This document shows positions 19,051 through 31,480 of a DNA stretch of 64,000 bases, in pieces. A program made the position numbers and the translations under genes. Positions within the stretch are counted from its first letter, which is position 1; every line of letters starts with the position of its first letter. The notes under the pieces are model-generated. The model had not been told where the DNA came from. It ran no database searches and saw only the letters and a list, made by a program, of their open reading frames with translations. The stretch comes from Cristatella mucedo (taxonomy: Eukaryota > Bryozoa > Phylactolaemata > Cristatellidae), in NCBI GenBank assembly GCA_009760855.2, contig WPIO01000001.1, positions 16,747,501-16,811,500 on the forward strand. Direction: 5' to 3'.

Positions 19051-21500
19051 GGTGTCAGCTGACTGTGGCATCTGCCGGCTCTAAAGCCTGCCACGGTCGA
19101 GACTGCAGCTTTTCGCCTTTCCATCGGCTTGCGGAAGGCCAGTAATGAACATAAAGTGTGGTCCTGTGTTTTATCACTCACCTTTTCAGCTCGTTTAATT
19201 CGAGAGTCAAGTATCCGCTAGAGGGCGAAAGTGACTAGCAAAGCGGTTGTCAGACAAGCTGGCGCCGTTCGCCTCTGCTAACGGCATAAGAGTCGTTAGC
19301 TACGGCTTTCCGAGAAATATGCGGTCACCTCGCTTAACGACGAACCGAACAACGGTGTGCTGAGCGGATTGGTGCGTTTGGTTGAAGTGCAGATTGAGCC
19401 CGACTCTGTACTCACTGCATCCACTGCGGTCGGCAACCAAAGAGCCTCTTGGCTTTATGACTTCCGACTCAGTTCCAGGCTTGTGTCGAAATCCCCACGA
19501 ACGGTTCGCCGCCACCGAGATCTTAGCAATGCGAGAGTAACTGAATGCACGTGTGGCCCCTGGCGACGGTTGCAGGCAATAGATGAACCGCGGGGCAGGG
19601 GTCAGTTGCCCGCCTATGCTATTCGAATCGCTGGGCACCGCCTGGTACCAATCGGTCACCTGCTATGCAGAAAGGGAAAGATAACGTCCGTTGGTTGTGT
19701 CAGACTGGGATCCCACGGAGAACATGCACGAAGCAGCAGTCGCCGAACGACAGCAGCAGTAGCCACAATTGGCTATATTCCTGGCTATACCAACTCCGAG
19801 CCCTTTCCCACCATTGACGCGCTTTTCTCACCCTCTTAGTGTCTAGGGGCGACTACCAGTCGCCTTCGAGGCTTGTCAGTCCAATGGAGTTCATCGGTAA
19901 CTGATATCTTTCGTAAGCATCCACCTTACGCTCAGGGAAGGGGGCGATCACGACTGGCAGTACACCCAACGTCACCGAAGCAAGTATGCTGTGGTATACA
20001 CATGCGCTGTAAGCAATGGGCGTCATTAGAATCGGCCAAATGCTTGCCGTTGTCTAATGGCTCGGAAGCAGCTCGTCACATCATCCACTGCCAGCCATGT
20101 AACAAGTCATCATTAGCGCCAGCAGTGCCAACGCGGCCAGTGCAGGGATCATTTGCTGAGTGGAATCGTGTCGGTATTGTCAAATTTTGTGACAGGAGAG
20201 AATGCTTCTGCTACAAATATTGCACGGGTACTAAGCCAGCTGCAACTTGCAGGTGCAGCCCAACAAAGTAGTGAACCGCAATAAGCTTCATTGCCTGAAC
20301 CAGTATAAATTCAAAATTTAACTTAGTAAGTGAAATTAGTAATGTGGCTACGGTTTCTTGCACAACAAATGACGCACTGCTGCCTAAGCAAAATGAGATC
20401 TTGCAGGACCTGATCAATGGAAAGCAGATTGACACAGGAAATAGCCCAAACCCGGAGACTGTGCATAGATGAGCCCGGGCGATACGACGGGCACTATTTT
20501 AGAGATCGTTACATCAGTTAATTGGCCTTTTCGCTGCGACCATTATATCGTCAGGTACGTTGGAGAGAGAATATAGAACAGCTGAGCAGAGAGTAATGGA
20601 GACATGCCTGCTCTACAACATGTTTTTATTCAATTTCACCTTCGTTGAGCACTTGCTGTTGATTGAGAACGATCTATCTACGGCGTTTCATGAACAGGAT
20701 TAGGATATTGTCAATGCCTTGCACGCGATTAATCATCATTCAAGCACCAACGGAGATTCAAACCACTGGCGATGATAATCGGTTGACAAAGGTGCAGAAG
20801 TTCCACAGCATCGTTAGATTGAGGTGCCGACATGACCCCCGACTGCAGCGGAGCCTGTCGGCCTCGTCGCAGCGAGCACTCGAGTAGAAGCTAACACTGC
20901 TTCCTCGTCGACGTATTCTACAGGGCAACTGAAAAGACAAGCCGGATATCGGAATTCGGCTAGACGTTGAGTCCATAGAGATGCTGAGCCTAGACGCTTG
21001 CATCTCTCTAATTAATAGTTATTCGCGTTCAATGTCAGCAACCTCGTAGAGCTTTCAGGCTATTTTCCAAGATAGCTTTACCACACGTTGAGCCAATCCG
21101 CTTGAGGCGGCAGCTTCACAGCTTTAGTGGGGAAATAGATTCGGACTCGTCACTGAAGAAAGTCATGACACTTCCCGATTTGCAGTCATGTTGTCAGAGT
21201 CTTGTCGAGCCAAAGCCGTTTATCACCTACGTTACAAGCTGACGCCACTTATTCTGACAATACCAGTGTCAACCACCAAGATCGAGCGGTGTTCAGCATA
21301 TTAAAACTCATCAAGAGACAGCCTCGAATGACGGTGGATACCGACTGCCTCATCGACGCCACACTGGCGCATGTTAAGAAAGAAACGGCCTTGATGGTGA
21401 AAAAAGATTAACCAAAGCTCTCGTGCTAAACATGAGGCTTGCGATTTCAACTGTGTCTATCATAGCCGGCAGAGATATATCCCTACCGAAGCTTCAGTAT
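19051..21500 (+). other. Unresolved stretch, possibly a second decayed retroelement
   Basis: ORFs of 60-160 codons occur on the plus strand (for example 19,357-19,839 and 19,873-20,271), with a few Cys/His-rich pieces. None matches a domain I can name. The PBS-like sequence at the left edge is the only positive sign of an internal LTR-element region. Confidence 0.3.
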
Positions 21501-21754
21501 TCCGGTCTCAATATGTAAAAGCAGGGTCGTGTCAAGTGCAGCAAACTTGTTGCGGGATTCACTCTTATTGCATGGGTGCCGACGGGTCAACACAGCTCCA
21601 CGTCTTGAACTAGAAGGGGCCGGCAGCGGTCCGCTTGGCATCGCGCGGCTGACGAACGTGGTCTCTGCGGCCGCTATTCATAGCGTCCGGGCTACCAGTC
21701 TCAGCTCATTAAAAAGCAATGTGGCAGTTAACTTCCGGTCTTCCATACGAGCGT

Positions 21755-22130
21755 CTCTCTCTGCCAGTCTGCGTTGGTCTATCTATCGGTTGGTTGGTCT
21801 GTTTGTAGGTCTGTCGGTCTGTCGGTCTGTCTGTCGGTTTGTCAGTCGGTCTGTCCGTTGGTCTCTCTATCGGTCTGTCGATCGGTCTATCCGTCAGTTG
21901 GGCTATCTGTCGCTCTGTCTGTCTGTCTCTCTCTCCATCTATCTGTTTCTCTGTCAATCTGTTGGCCTGTCTTTCGGTCTGATTGTCGGTCGGTCTCTCT
22001 GTTTGTATGTCTGTCAGTCTGTCTAGTGGTCTGCCAGTCGGTCGGTCTGTCTTTTGGTTTGTCTGTTGGCCTGTTAGACTGTCTTTCTTTCAGTCTATCT
22101 GTCTGTTTGCCTGTACACTGCCTTTATCTC
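21755..22130. repeat. Imperfect GTCT/GTCG minisatellite
   Basis: About 375 bp built from GTCTGTCGGTCT-like units. It is free of stops in several frames, giving Ser/Val/Cys/Leu-rich ORFs of up to 165 codons that are not genes. Confidence 0.9.
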
Positions 22131-22169
22131 TCTATCGTACGCTCAAACGCGTAACAGAATAAAAGAGAC

Positions 22170-22206
<37 letters not shown>

Positions 22207-22312
22207 AAGACATAGAGAGAGAGAGAGAGAGAAACAGAAAAAGAGAGAGACAGAGTTAGTGAGTGAGTGGATGAGAGAGAGGGAGAGAGAGAGAGAGGAG
22301 AGAGGGAAGGGC

Positions 22313-22367
<55 letters not shown>

Positions 22368-22451
22368 GGGAGGGAGAAATAGAAGAAGGGAGAGACCGAG
22401 TGAGTGAGTGGGTGAAAGAGAGAGAGAGAAAGAAAGTGAGAGAGAAAGTAA
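22170..22451. repeat. (GA)n array abutting a LINE f1 copy
   Basis: GA-rich repeat with short interruptions. It runs directly into the truncated 5' end of the f1 copy that begins at about 22,452. Confidence 0.9.
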
Positions 22452-23775
22452 GCGCCTCTCATCTCGCCTGTCGCCTGGGCATCACTGGCACTGCTCTGCA
22501 ATGGTTCAGGTCCTATCTCAGTGGGAGACTCCAGAATATCGACGTGAATGGACAAAGATCATCTGAGGTACCTCTGAAATATGGAGTACCTCAGGGCTCC
22601 GTGCTAGGTCCGGTTCTTTTCACGGTTTATACTCTCCCTCTTGCTGATGTGATTGCCAAGCACAATCTAGGCTTTCACTTCTATGCGGATGACAATCAGT
22701 TGTACCTTTGCTTTGATCCCTCCCAGCCTTCGAGCACCTCAAATTCTCTCAACTCGCTGCATGCATTCATGACATCCGCACACGGATGGCAGCAAATTTT
22801 CTAAAACTAAACGATGACAAAATCAACTTACTAGTTATGGGCAAACCCAGTGTGATTCAGAGATTGGAAAGGCTGTCTCTCAAAATTGGCTCTGCCAGCA
22901 TATCTCCTGTCGAATCAGCTCGAAATCTAGGTGTCATATTCTAAAGCAACCTCTCGTTAGACGACCATATCAACTCCACAGTCAAATCTGCCTATTTTCA
23001 GCTTCATAACATTGCTAAAATTCGGGCTTGTTTAGATAAGGATACTGCTCTAAGTTGATCCATGCATTCGTGACATCTCGTCTCGACTTCTGCAACTCAC
23101 TGCTTACTGGCCTACCAGCATGTGCGATCAGGCGATTGCAGCTGGTGCAAAACTCCACAGCTAGGCTTGTCTGTCGTGAGCGTCGCAGTTGCCACATTAC
23201 TCCACTTCTCGCCGACCTGCACTGGCTTCCAGTCAAGCAACAGATTGACATCAAGGTTTTCTCGCTCACTTTTAGGTCACTTCATTCTATGGCTCCAGCC
23301 TTTCTTTCAGATATACTACCCCATCAGGCCAAGCATCATACCACCCGCGATTCGGAATCCAACAGTCTAGAAATACCTCGTACAAACCTCAAATCCTTTG
23401 GAGACCGTGCATTTAGTTCGCATGCTCCCAAAGCCTGGAACTCCCTCCCGACCTGCGTCAGAACATCCCCTGACCTGACCACATTTAAAAGGAACTTAAA
23501 AACACACTTATTTATGACAGCATTTAGTGGGTCCCTGTGATTCGTCCTTCACGTGCTTACGCGTGCTGACACTGTGCATGCTGCCACTAACCACATTTGC
23601 ATGCTGACCCTGTGCATGTCACCCCTAACCATGTTATTCATTTTGCTTATTTTTCAAGCATGATTTTACTTACCATTCAATGGCATTTCCCTTTGCAGCA
23701 AATGTATAGCGCCTAGAAAGAGATTAGGTTCTCTGAGGGCGCTTTATCAAGTAAATTATTATTATTATTAATATT
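22452..23775 (+). mobile_element. LINE f1, 5'-truncated, RT core to 3' tail
   Basis: The open frame to 22,804 carries RT motifs 'YGVPQGSVLGPVLFTVYTL' and 'FHFYADDNQLYLCFD' (YADD intact). A short deletion or frameshift follows, then the C-terminal frame 23,055-23,540 with '[19 protein letters not shown]' and '[19 protein letters not shown]'. The 3' UTR, the 'GCGCCTAGAAAGAGATTAGG' tail and an ATT repeat complete it. The N-terminal RT and endonuclease are absent. It is among the best-preserved f1 copies here, but dead because of truncation and a stop before the C-terminal frame. Confidence 0.85.
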
Positions 23776-24009
23776 ATGAGTGAGAGAGAGAGAGAGAAGA
23801 AAGCAGACACCAACATTTTTGGGTAAATGGGGCTGGCGTCACACCTCCTCAGCAACGCCGTGTGCCAGAGTGTGCCACGGAAGGCATACAGGCGAGCTTT
23901 TGTTTCATTCTGAATGATGCTAGTCTATTAGTCTATAAAAGAAAGCCAATAGCCCAGGGTGCGCCAATCATTCTTTAGTGACCCAGCTTCTATAAAGACG
24001 TTTTGATTC

Positions 24010-26895
24010 ACAGATGCACAATCCAAAAATGCTTATGTCTACGACCAACCATCTCTTCAACCGCTGGTAGGTTAGCTCCTTACCGGGTGATCCCTGCGAC
24101 GATCTAGCTTATCGCTTCACTAGCTTCTTCGTCAAGAAGATAGACAAGAGGATTCATCCCTAACATGTCAGCATTCCCCTGAAATCCTTTCCATGAATTC
24201 CATGCAGCACCTTTATGTTTACATTCAAGAAGGTCACAAATAACCTCCTTCTCAAGCTCATGTCCCAATCAAAGAAACAAATTGTCCTCTAGACCCTATT
24301 CCCACTGTCTGGATTCTACGACGCATTGATCTGCTCCTGCCACGCATAACCAGCGTCATAAATATATCATTGGCCTCACTTCATGTCCCAACAAAACTTT
24401 CAAAAAGGCTGTAGTCAGGCCGCTACTTAAGCAAGCAATACTACACCAAGAAAACGTGATCAACTTCCACCCAGTCTCCCATCTACCGCTCCAATCAAAG
24501 ACACTGGAACGAGTCGTAGCAGACCAGCTGAACTAATATATTGAAACTTCCAACCTTGCTAGTAAGTTTCAGTCTGGTTTTAGAGCTAGTCCCTCCACAG
24601 AGTCAACATTGCCCGGATGTTTAGCAACCTACTTAGGAATGCAGATTTAGGTTGAGTCTCTCTGCTTGTTTTTCTCAATCTTTCGGCAGCGCTTGATACT
24701 ATCCATTACCAAATCCTTCTTCAACGCCTTTACCTCGCCTGGGCATCACTGGTACACCGTGGTTCACGTCTTATCTCAGTGGGAGACTCTAGAGTATTGA
24801 TGTGAATGGACAAAGATCATCCAAAAAACCTCTTAAGCTTAGTGTACATCAGGGCACAGTGCTTGGTCCCGTTCTTTTCACGGTTTATACTTTCGCTCTT
24901 CCCGACGTGATTGCCAGGCACAATCTAGGTTTTTCCTTCTATGCAGATGACACTCAGTTGTACCTTTGCTTTGATCCCTACCAGCCCTCCAGGACTTTGA
25001 AATTTCTCAACTCCCTTGCTCCATGTATTGATAAAATCCGCACATGGATTGCAGAAAAAACTTCCTTAAATTTAATTATAGTAATAGATCAACTCTCCTG
25101 TTGAATCTGCACGAAATCTTGGTGTCACATTCCAACGTGACTTTTCATTAGACGACCACATCAGCTCCTCAGTCAAGTCTGCCAGCTTTCAGCTACCTAA
25201 CATTGCTGAAATTCGGGCTTGTTTAGAAACAGGGAAACTACATCAAAACTCGTCCAGGCATTTGTTACATCCTGTCCCGACTTCTGTAACTCACTGTTTG
25301 CTAGCCTACCGGCCTGTGCAGTCAGGAAATTACAGCTGGTAAAAAACTTTGCTGCTAGACTTGACTGCTGTTTGCGTCGTAGTTGCCAGATCACACCACT
25401 TCTCGCCAACCTGCACTGGCTTCCAGTGAAGATGATAAAACTAACTTACTAGTTATGGGCAAACCCAGTGTGATTCACAAATTGGAAAGGCTGACGCTCA
25501 AAATTGGCTCTGCCAGCCTATCTTCTGTCGAATCAGCTCGAAACCTAGGTGTCATATTCCAAAGCGACCTCTCGTTAGACGGCCATATCAGCTCCACAGT
25601 CAAATTTGCCTATTTTCAGCTTCATAACATTGCTAAAATTCGGGCTTGTTTAGATAAGGATACCGCGTCTAAGTTGATCCATGCATTCGTGACATCTCGT
25701 CTCGACTTCTGCAACTCACTGCTTACTGGCCTACCAGCATGTGCGATCAAGCGATTGCAGCTGGTGCAAAACTCTGCAGCTAGGCTTGTCTGTCGTGAGC
25801 TTCGCAGTTGCCACATTACTTCGCTTCTCTCCGACCTGCACTGGCTACCAGTCAAGCAACGGATTGACATCAAGGTTTTTTCACTCACTTTTTAGGTCAC
25901 TTCATTCTATGGCTCCAGCCTTTCTTTCAGATATACTACCCCATCAGGCCAAGCATCGTACCACCCGCTATTCGGAATCCAGCAGTCTAGAAATACCTCG
26001 TACAAACCTCAAATCCTTTGGAGACAGTGCATTTAGTTCGTATGCTCCCAAAGCCTGGAACTCCCTCCCGACCAGCGTCAGAACATCCCCTGACCTGACC
26101 ACATTTAAAAGGAACTTAAAAACACACCTATTTAGGACAGCATTTAGTGGGTCCCTGTGATTTGTCCATCATGTGCTTATGCGTGCTGACACTGTGCATG
26201 CTGCCACAAACCACATTTGCATGCTGTCCCTGTGCATGTCACCCCTAACCATGTTATTCACTTTATTTGTTTATCAAGCATGATATTACTCATCATTCAA
26301 TGGCATTTCCCTTTGCAGCAAGTTTAAAATGCCTAGAGAGCGATGGAGTTCTCTGAGGGCGCTTCATCAAGTGCATTATTATTATATTATTATTATTATC
26401 AAGCAACGCATCGACTTCACTGTTCTGTCACTCACATTTCGGTTCATTCATTCTTTGGCTCCAGCCTGCCTATCAGATTTACTCCATCGCCAGGCTAAGC
26501 ATCGTGCCGCTCGCTTTTCGGAATATAATCGTTTACTTATACCTCGTACGAACCTATAATCCTTCGGAGACCGTGCCATTAGTTCATCGTCTTCCGAAGC
26601 CAGGAGCTTGCTTCTGACTGGAATCGCGACATCTACTGACTTAACCACATTAAAAAAGAAAATAAAAACGCATATACGTGCCGCAGCATTTAGTTGTTCC
26701 GTGTGATTCGTGCAGGCGGCCACTAACCATATTGGCAAGCTGACCCTGTGCATGTCACCCCTGGCCATGTTATGCTTGCTTTCATTAAGCATGCTACCAC
26801 TTCGATCGTGCTTACTTTGCAGCAAATTCCAAGTGCCTAGAAAGAGAGTGAGTTCTCTGAGGGTGCTATATCAAATGTAATATTATTAACGTATG
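24010..26895 (+). mobile_element. LINE f1, longest copy, split by a nested f1
   Basis: The host copy covers 24,010-25,430 and resumes at 26,398-26,895. It reaches further 5' than the others. RT finger/palm pieces 'AVVRPLLKQ', 'LERVVADQLN' and 'YIETSNLASKFQSGFRA' precede 'VHQGTVLGPVLFTVYT' and 'FSFYADDTQLYLCFD'. The C-terminal part is cut at 'CTGCACTGGCTTCCAGTGAA' and continues at 'AAGCAACGCATCGACTTCAC', ending in a tail at about 26,825-26,895. It is older and more mutated than the insert. Confidence 0.8.
25431..26397 (+). mobile_element. LINE f1 copy nested inside another f1
   Basis: It starts at 'GATGATAAAACTAACTTACT' (inside the RT thumb region). It runs through 'SLDGHISSTVKFAYFQLHN', the C-terminal domain and the 3' UTR to an ATT-rich end. 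A frameshift near 25,890 splits its last ORF. Short host repeats (GAAG left, CAAG right) may be the target-site duplication. Confidence 0.85.
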
Positions 26896-28034
26896 TGAGC
26901 GTCGCTTCACATAGGGTGCGCAGGGCTGAATTGACAGGCAGCACTCCACTCCTTTGAATTAGGTCATCCAATCGTACGCTGAAAGAGCACGGACCGCTGG
27001 GAGAGGACCGCTTCGCCGCCGACGGCCCGCTCACGAGCGGAGCTCGTGCGAACTCGCCAGCTCTCGGCGTGTGCTGGCATGGCGAGGGCCGCGTGCGGAC
27101 GGCGTGCTCTCGTTTTTTCCACCGAGCGAGATGGCGCACGTTGGCCACCGTTTGCTCACCAAAAGCCGCTTGGGCCTTGAGTCCGGCACTGCTGCCAGCT
27201 AAACCTTGTGTAATGCCGACTTAGAACTTGTGGTATTGCAGGCGGGTGAACGTCACATTACATCGTCACATTCGACGTAGGAGGACCAACGAGCTGAGCG
27301 GCCTCTTGCAGCTTGCGCTGGGCGAGGGCCAGCCCACGCCGAACGTGCTGCGGCGCTGCGATGCGGCGAGATAAGGCGCTGAATGCTGCGAGCGCCGACC
27401 GTCTCTCTCCCTCCAACCCTTCGCGTCGTCGTCTGCTGACGCGCTGTGCGCTCTCGCTCGAGCCGCATCACTTCCGTTAGCACTATACAGTTGCTCGCTC
27501 GCTAGCCTTCGTTATTTCCGGTCGCAATCCTCGGGAGAAGTTGCATCACAATTGTGCCACCGCTACGCGAACGCGCCGAAGGCTCAGCGAGCGGCGGCGC
27601 TGGGGGATGGGGTTATTGCTGCGAGGCGGCGCGCCGGCTCACACCGCCATCGCTCAGCCCCGTTGAGCGACGGGCCGAAATCGCTCTCGCTGCTCGGTCC
27701 GCGCGCGCAGCCGGAAGCGGCCGCAGCGCACCGGCGAGCGCTCCTCGGACGGAAGCGTCCTAATCGACTGAGCGACCGATGCGGCGTGCGTCTAGCGCTT
27801 GGTTAGCGGAAGCGCTTGGCCAACGTGCCGCTTCGAGATCTCGCAGTTCAGACGAAGGTTGTCAGTGGCGACGATCAGTTACTGCCTTGTGCCACCATGG
27901 CCACCTTGGTCCGGTGGAAGCTTATTCAAGACCGATCCCACCCGGACGGCAGCGATCGCAGTTCAGGAGTACTTACAGGCGATGCAGGGTTTTGCACATT
28001 CTTCCTTTCGCTGTATTTAGCAGTTGTCCACCTG
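26896..28034. other. GC-rich island, no gene called
   Basis: Overlapping ORFs of 60-120 codons on both strands without ATG-donor pairs or domains that I trust. It is similar in composition to the islands holding genes A and B, so it deserves transcript data. Confidence 0.35.
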
Positions 28035-28172
28035 GCGGTCTAAAGCCCGCTTCTCTTTTATGCTTCTTTCCGGCGTATGCCAAGCTCCTAGAAAGTGACG
28101 CAGTTCTCTTAGGGTGCTGCGTAAATGTCTCGTTCTAATTATTACTAGTATTATTAGTATTATTATTTTTAT
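28035..28172 (+). mobile_element. LINE f1-type 3' tail fragment
   Basis: 'GCCAAGCTCCTAGAAAGTG...GTTCTCTTAGGGTGCTGCG' is followed by an ATT/AGT-rich run. No coding part is attached. Confidence 0.6.
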
Positions 28173-28769
28173 CATTAGTTTTGTTATTGGTTCCGACTGC
28201 GCTCACTTATCAGACGGCCTATTGCCGTCTCCTTAAGGCTGCAGTAGATTTATTCAGCTGGGTCTTCTCGCATGACCGTTCGCTGTTCATCGCTTGGCAT
28301 TGTAAAGTTCGCCTCGCCTTCGCTACCGATGGCTGTCAGAATCGTCTCCTCCGAGACACAGTAGCGCCAGCCACGGCGTGCAATCGCTCTTTTGGAGTCG
28401 CAGTCGCATCGCTGAACCTCTGCCACTGGATTTCCTGTTCCCTCACCCAGCATCTCAATCCCGGCTGTTGCCTCCAACCAGCGAACTCCGGCTCAGCGAT
28501 TCCTGCAACCGCCAGACTGCACTTCTCACACAGCGGCGGCGGCGGCGGCGCACATCGGTGCCCCGTTCGACGTCGATGCTTGGCTCGGCACTTGGATGCA
28601 AGAAGAATGCTTGCTGGAATGCTCTCTCTCGAGATGCCGCGCTCGTCGGCACTGCGTCCGTCGGCTCGTGCGGCTCCGGCCAGCGGCTCTTTCTCATCGC
28701 GTCTAATCGTAGCGCCAGAGAGTAAAGACCCGTCGCGATGGCCAGCCGCTCCGTGGTCATGTGACTCAC

Positions 28770-29935
28770 GGGTCACCTGCGGAGTCCCTCGGGGGTCCGT
28801 CGTCGATCTCTTGCTGTTCTCCACTTATAGTCAACCTCTGGGTAAAGTTATCAAGGCCCGTGGAATAGGCTGTCACTTTCATGCGACGATGCTCAGCTGT
28901 ATTTGTCATTCAAACCGTCGGAATCTGCTGCAGCAGCTGATAAGCTGAATGCTTGCCTTGACGATATTTGATCCTGGATGTCGGAAAACTTCTTGAAACT
29001 AAAAGACGATAAAACCGAACTGCTGCTCATCGGACACCCTAAGCGTGTGGCTGGATTAAAAGGCTTCGTTCTTCTAATAGGTGATACTGTTGTGCGACCA
29101 TCACCACGTGCTCGGAATTTAGGTGTCGTTTTTGACAGCTGCCCAAATTTTAAAAGCTTCATACAGAAGACTGCTTCTACAGCTAGCCATCACGTCCGAT
29201 CCTTCTTTAAGATTAGGAGCTGTCTTCTACAGTGGCTTGCAAAAATTTAACTAGCTCCTCAGTTCTGTCTTGGCTGGATTACTGTAGTTCCCTTTTGGCT
29301 GGGCTACCAAAAAAAGCAACTAGGCCACTGCAGCTGGCTGTGAATACGGCTGCAAGGCTAGTTTTCAAGTCCTAGAGGTTTGGCCACGTGTCTCCTTCGC
29401 TAAAAGAGCTAGGATGGTTGCCGATTGATCAGCGGATACAGAACACAAGTCTTACGCTGACCCACAAGACCCGCCACGCCTTGGCTCCTCCATACCTAGC
29501 TGAACTTTGGAGTGCTGCACCAGTTTCAGCCTCCTCGTGCCCTCAGGTCCTGTATGGACAATAAATTAGCTGCTATAATTCTTCTGCTTAAAGACCGTGG
29601 GCGACAGAATCTTTTGCTCTGCAGGTCCTAGACCGTGGAACTCGCTTCCACGATTCTTACGCAACGACAACCACTCTTCTGCTGCCGACTATGGCACATC
29701 CTTTTCAGCGATCCTGAGCTGCTACTTCTACGCTACTCACTACCTCAACTGCTCTCCTGACTCTGCTAGGCTTCCCACTTTTTCTTTATTGCGTGAGATG
29801 AACTCTGTTGGCTACCGAATGCGTACCAAAAACCGCTTAGGCTGTGAGTGCGCTATACAAAACTCCGCTGCGTAACACCCACATAGTCTTTGTGACTTTT
29901 CAGAGGTACACCCGCAGCTACATTTCATACGTTAT
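28770..29935 (+). mobile_element. LINE f2, best copy: RT core to 3' end
   Basis: Translated pieces: 'VTCGVPRGSVVDLLLFSTY' (RT box with the Gln of PQG replaced), 'IKARGIGCHFHATMLSCI' (YADD box lost), 'MSENFLKLKDDKTELLLIG', 'PRARNLGVVFDSC' and 'GPRPWNSLPRFLRND'. The end includes a stretch coding 'ALYKTPLRNTHIVFVT'. It resembles f1 in domain order but has a different C-terminus and 3' end. Several frames are needed and it is dead. The reference copy for the other f2 fragments in this window. Confidence 0.75.
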
Positions 29936-31074
29936 ATTCAGCGAAGCCCGCTCGTTCGCGTCGTACGGCTTCCTTATCGTGCAGCCGCTCACTCACTGCG
30001 CAAGTCAGAGAGGCGGAGAGAGCGCCGCCGCGAGCTTTGCTCCTGAGGCTGAGGAATACAGGGCAGTCTCTCACCGTCACTGTTTTGACTACGCAAGTCC
30101 AGGTGATTTGCTGACCCCTTCGTTATGTAAATCTTCACAGATTCACCGTCCGTGAAGCGAAGGTAGGAGAGCTGACTCCGGCGAATGAATTCAGCAGCTG
30201 CTGCTGCTGCTGGGCGCGTAGAAGCGCCGGCTGCTTCGTGAAATCGTGAGCCACGTCACGTGAGCCATGCCAGACGACTCGGAGGGCGAATAATGCTCGG
30301 CGGCGACTTCAGCAGCCCAGCGGTGAACGTTGTAACTCGCGATTCAGCACCTGAAATTTTGGAGTTCGGCGTCAAAAGTCGCGCACGCTTGAGAGTTCGT
30401 GACGAAATGGAGTGCTATCGCTATTTCTGCTGCATCCAACAACGAAAAACCAAGCGATAAACTTGAAAAAAGATTGTACTTGGAAAAGTGTATTTTCACA
30501 TTTAGGCATATCTTAGCGGCATGACACCGCACACGGCCAACAACGACGACTTAGTTTCATGCATTTTTTCAAAGAAAAAAGGTAGCGACGAGCAGCACAA
30601 TCGACGAGCTCATTGAAGCCTGGGAAAATGCCGTTCTGATGCCAAAGCAGTAGAATCGAACTACTAAGTTCTGGAGTGAGCGAGCAGCAACTCCGGTCTT
30701 CCGGTCTTTCGCGGCTTGGTGTTCTGTGCCGTCTAGACGTTTGGCGATTTCAAGTAATGGCTATCATTGCGTCATCTGTGTCGTACCTCTTGCAACCGGA
30801 CGCAGCTACGTGTAGCTAAAAAGAAAACCAACTTGCTAGGTGGACATCCGAGTAAGCTCGATTTGAACACTTTCGTCTATTGAGCTGCATCCGGGTGCCA
30901 ACTTGGGCGAAGAGGCAAATCGCGAGCTTCTCAGAGCCGTGGGCGGTGCTTGCAAGAAGGTCCGATTGCTGTTCTCTCCCTTTTTCTCGCGGTCCTGTAT
31001 TTTCCCGTCCATCTTGTTATCACTCTCATTACCTCCTTCTCAATTCCCTTCTTTCCGAATTTCCATTTCTCTCT

Positions 31075-31076
<2 letters not shown>
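29936..31076. other. No gene recognised
   Basis: Contains (CTG)5 near 30,196 and the repeated phrase 'CCGGTCTTCCGGTCTT' at about 30,690, also present at about 10,225. Short ORFs only. Confidence 0.4.
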
Positions 31077-31169
<93 letters not shown>

Positions 31170-31480
31170 CTCTCTCTCTCTCCCTCTGCTCTTTCTCTCT
31201 CTCCTTCTCTCTCTCTCTCTCTCTCTCGCTCTCTGCTCTCTCTCCCTCTGCTCTCTTTCCCTCTCTCTCTCTCTCTCTCTCTTTCTCTTCACTCTCTACC
31301 TCTGCTCTTTCTCTCTCTCTTTTTCTCTCCGATCTCTCTCTCTCTCTTTATCTGCTCTCTTTCCCTCTCTCCCTCTCTCTCTCTCTGCACTCTCTACCTC
31401 TCTATTCTCTCACTCTGCTCTACCCTTTGTTATCTTCTCTCTGCTCTCTCTCCCCCTGACTCTTCTCTCCCTTGATTTCC
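31077..31480. repeat. (CT)n array, imperfect
   Basis: About 400 bp of CT repeat with TGCTCT and TTTCTC interruptions. ORFs of 170-245 codons across it are repeat translations. Confidence 0.95.

Noticed and set aside
21529-22154. ORFs of 126-165 codons rich in Ser, Val, Cys and Leu
   Set aside because: They follow the GTCT/GTCG minisatellite unit and not a protein repeat family.
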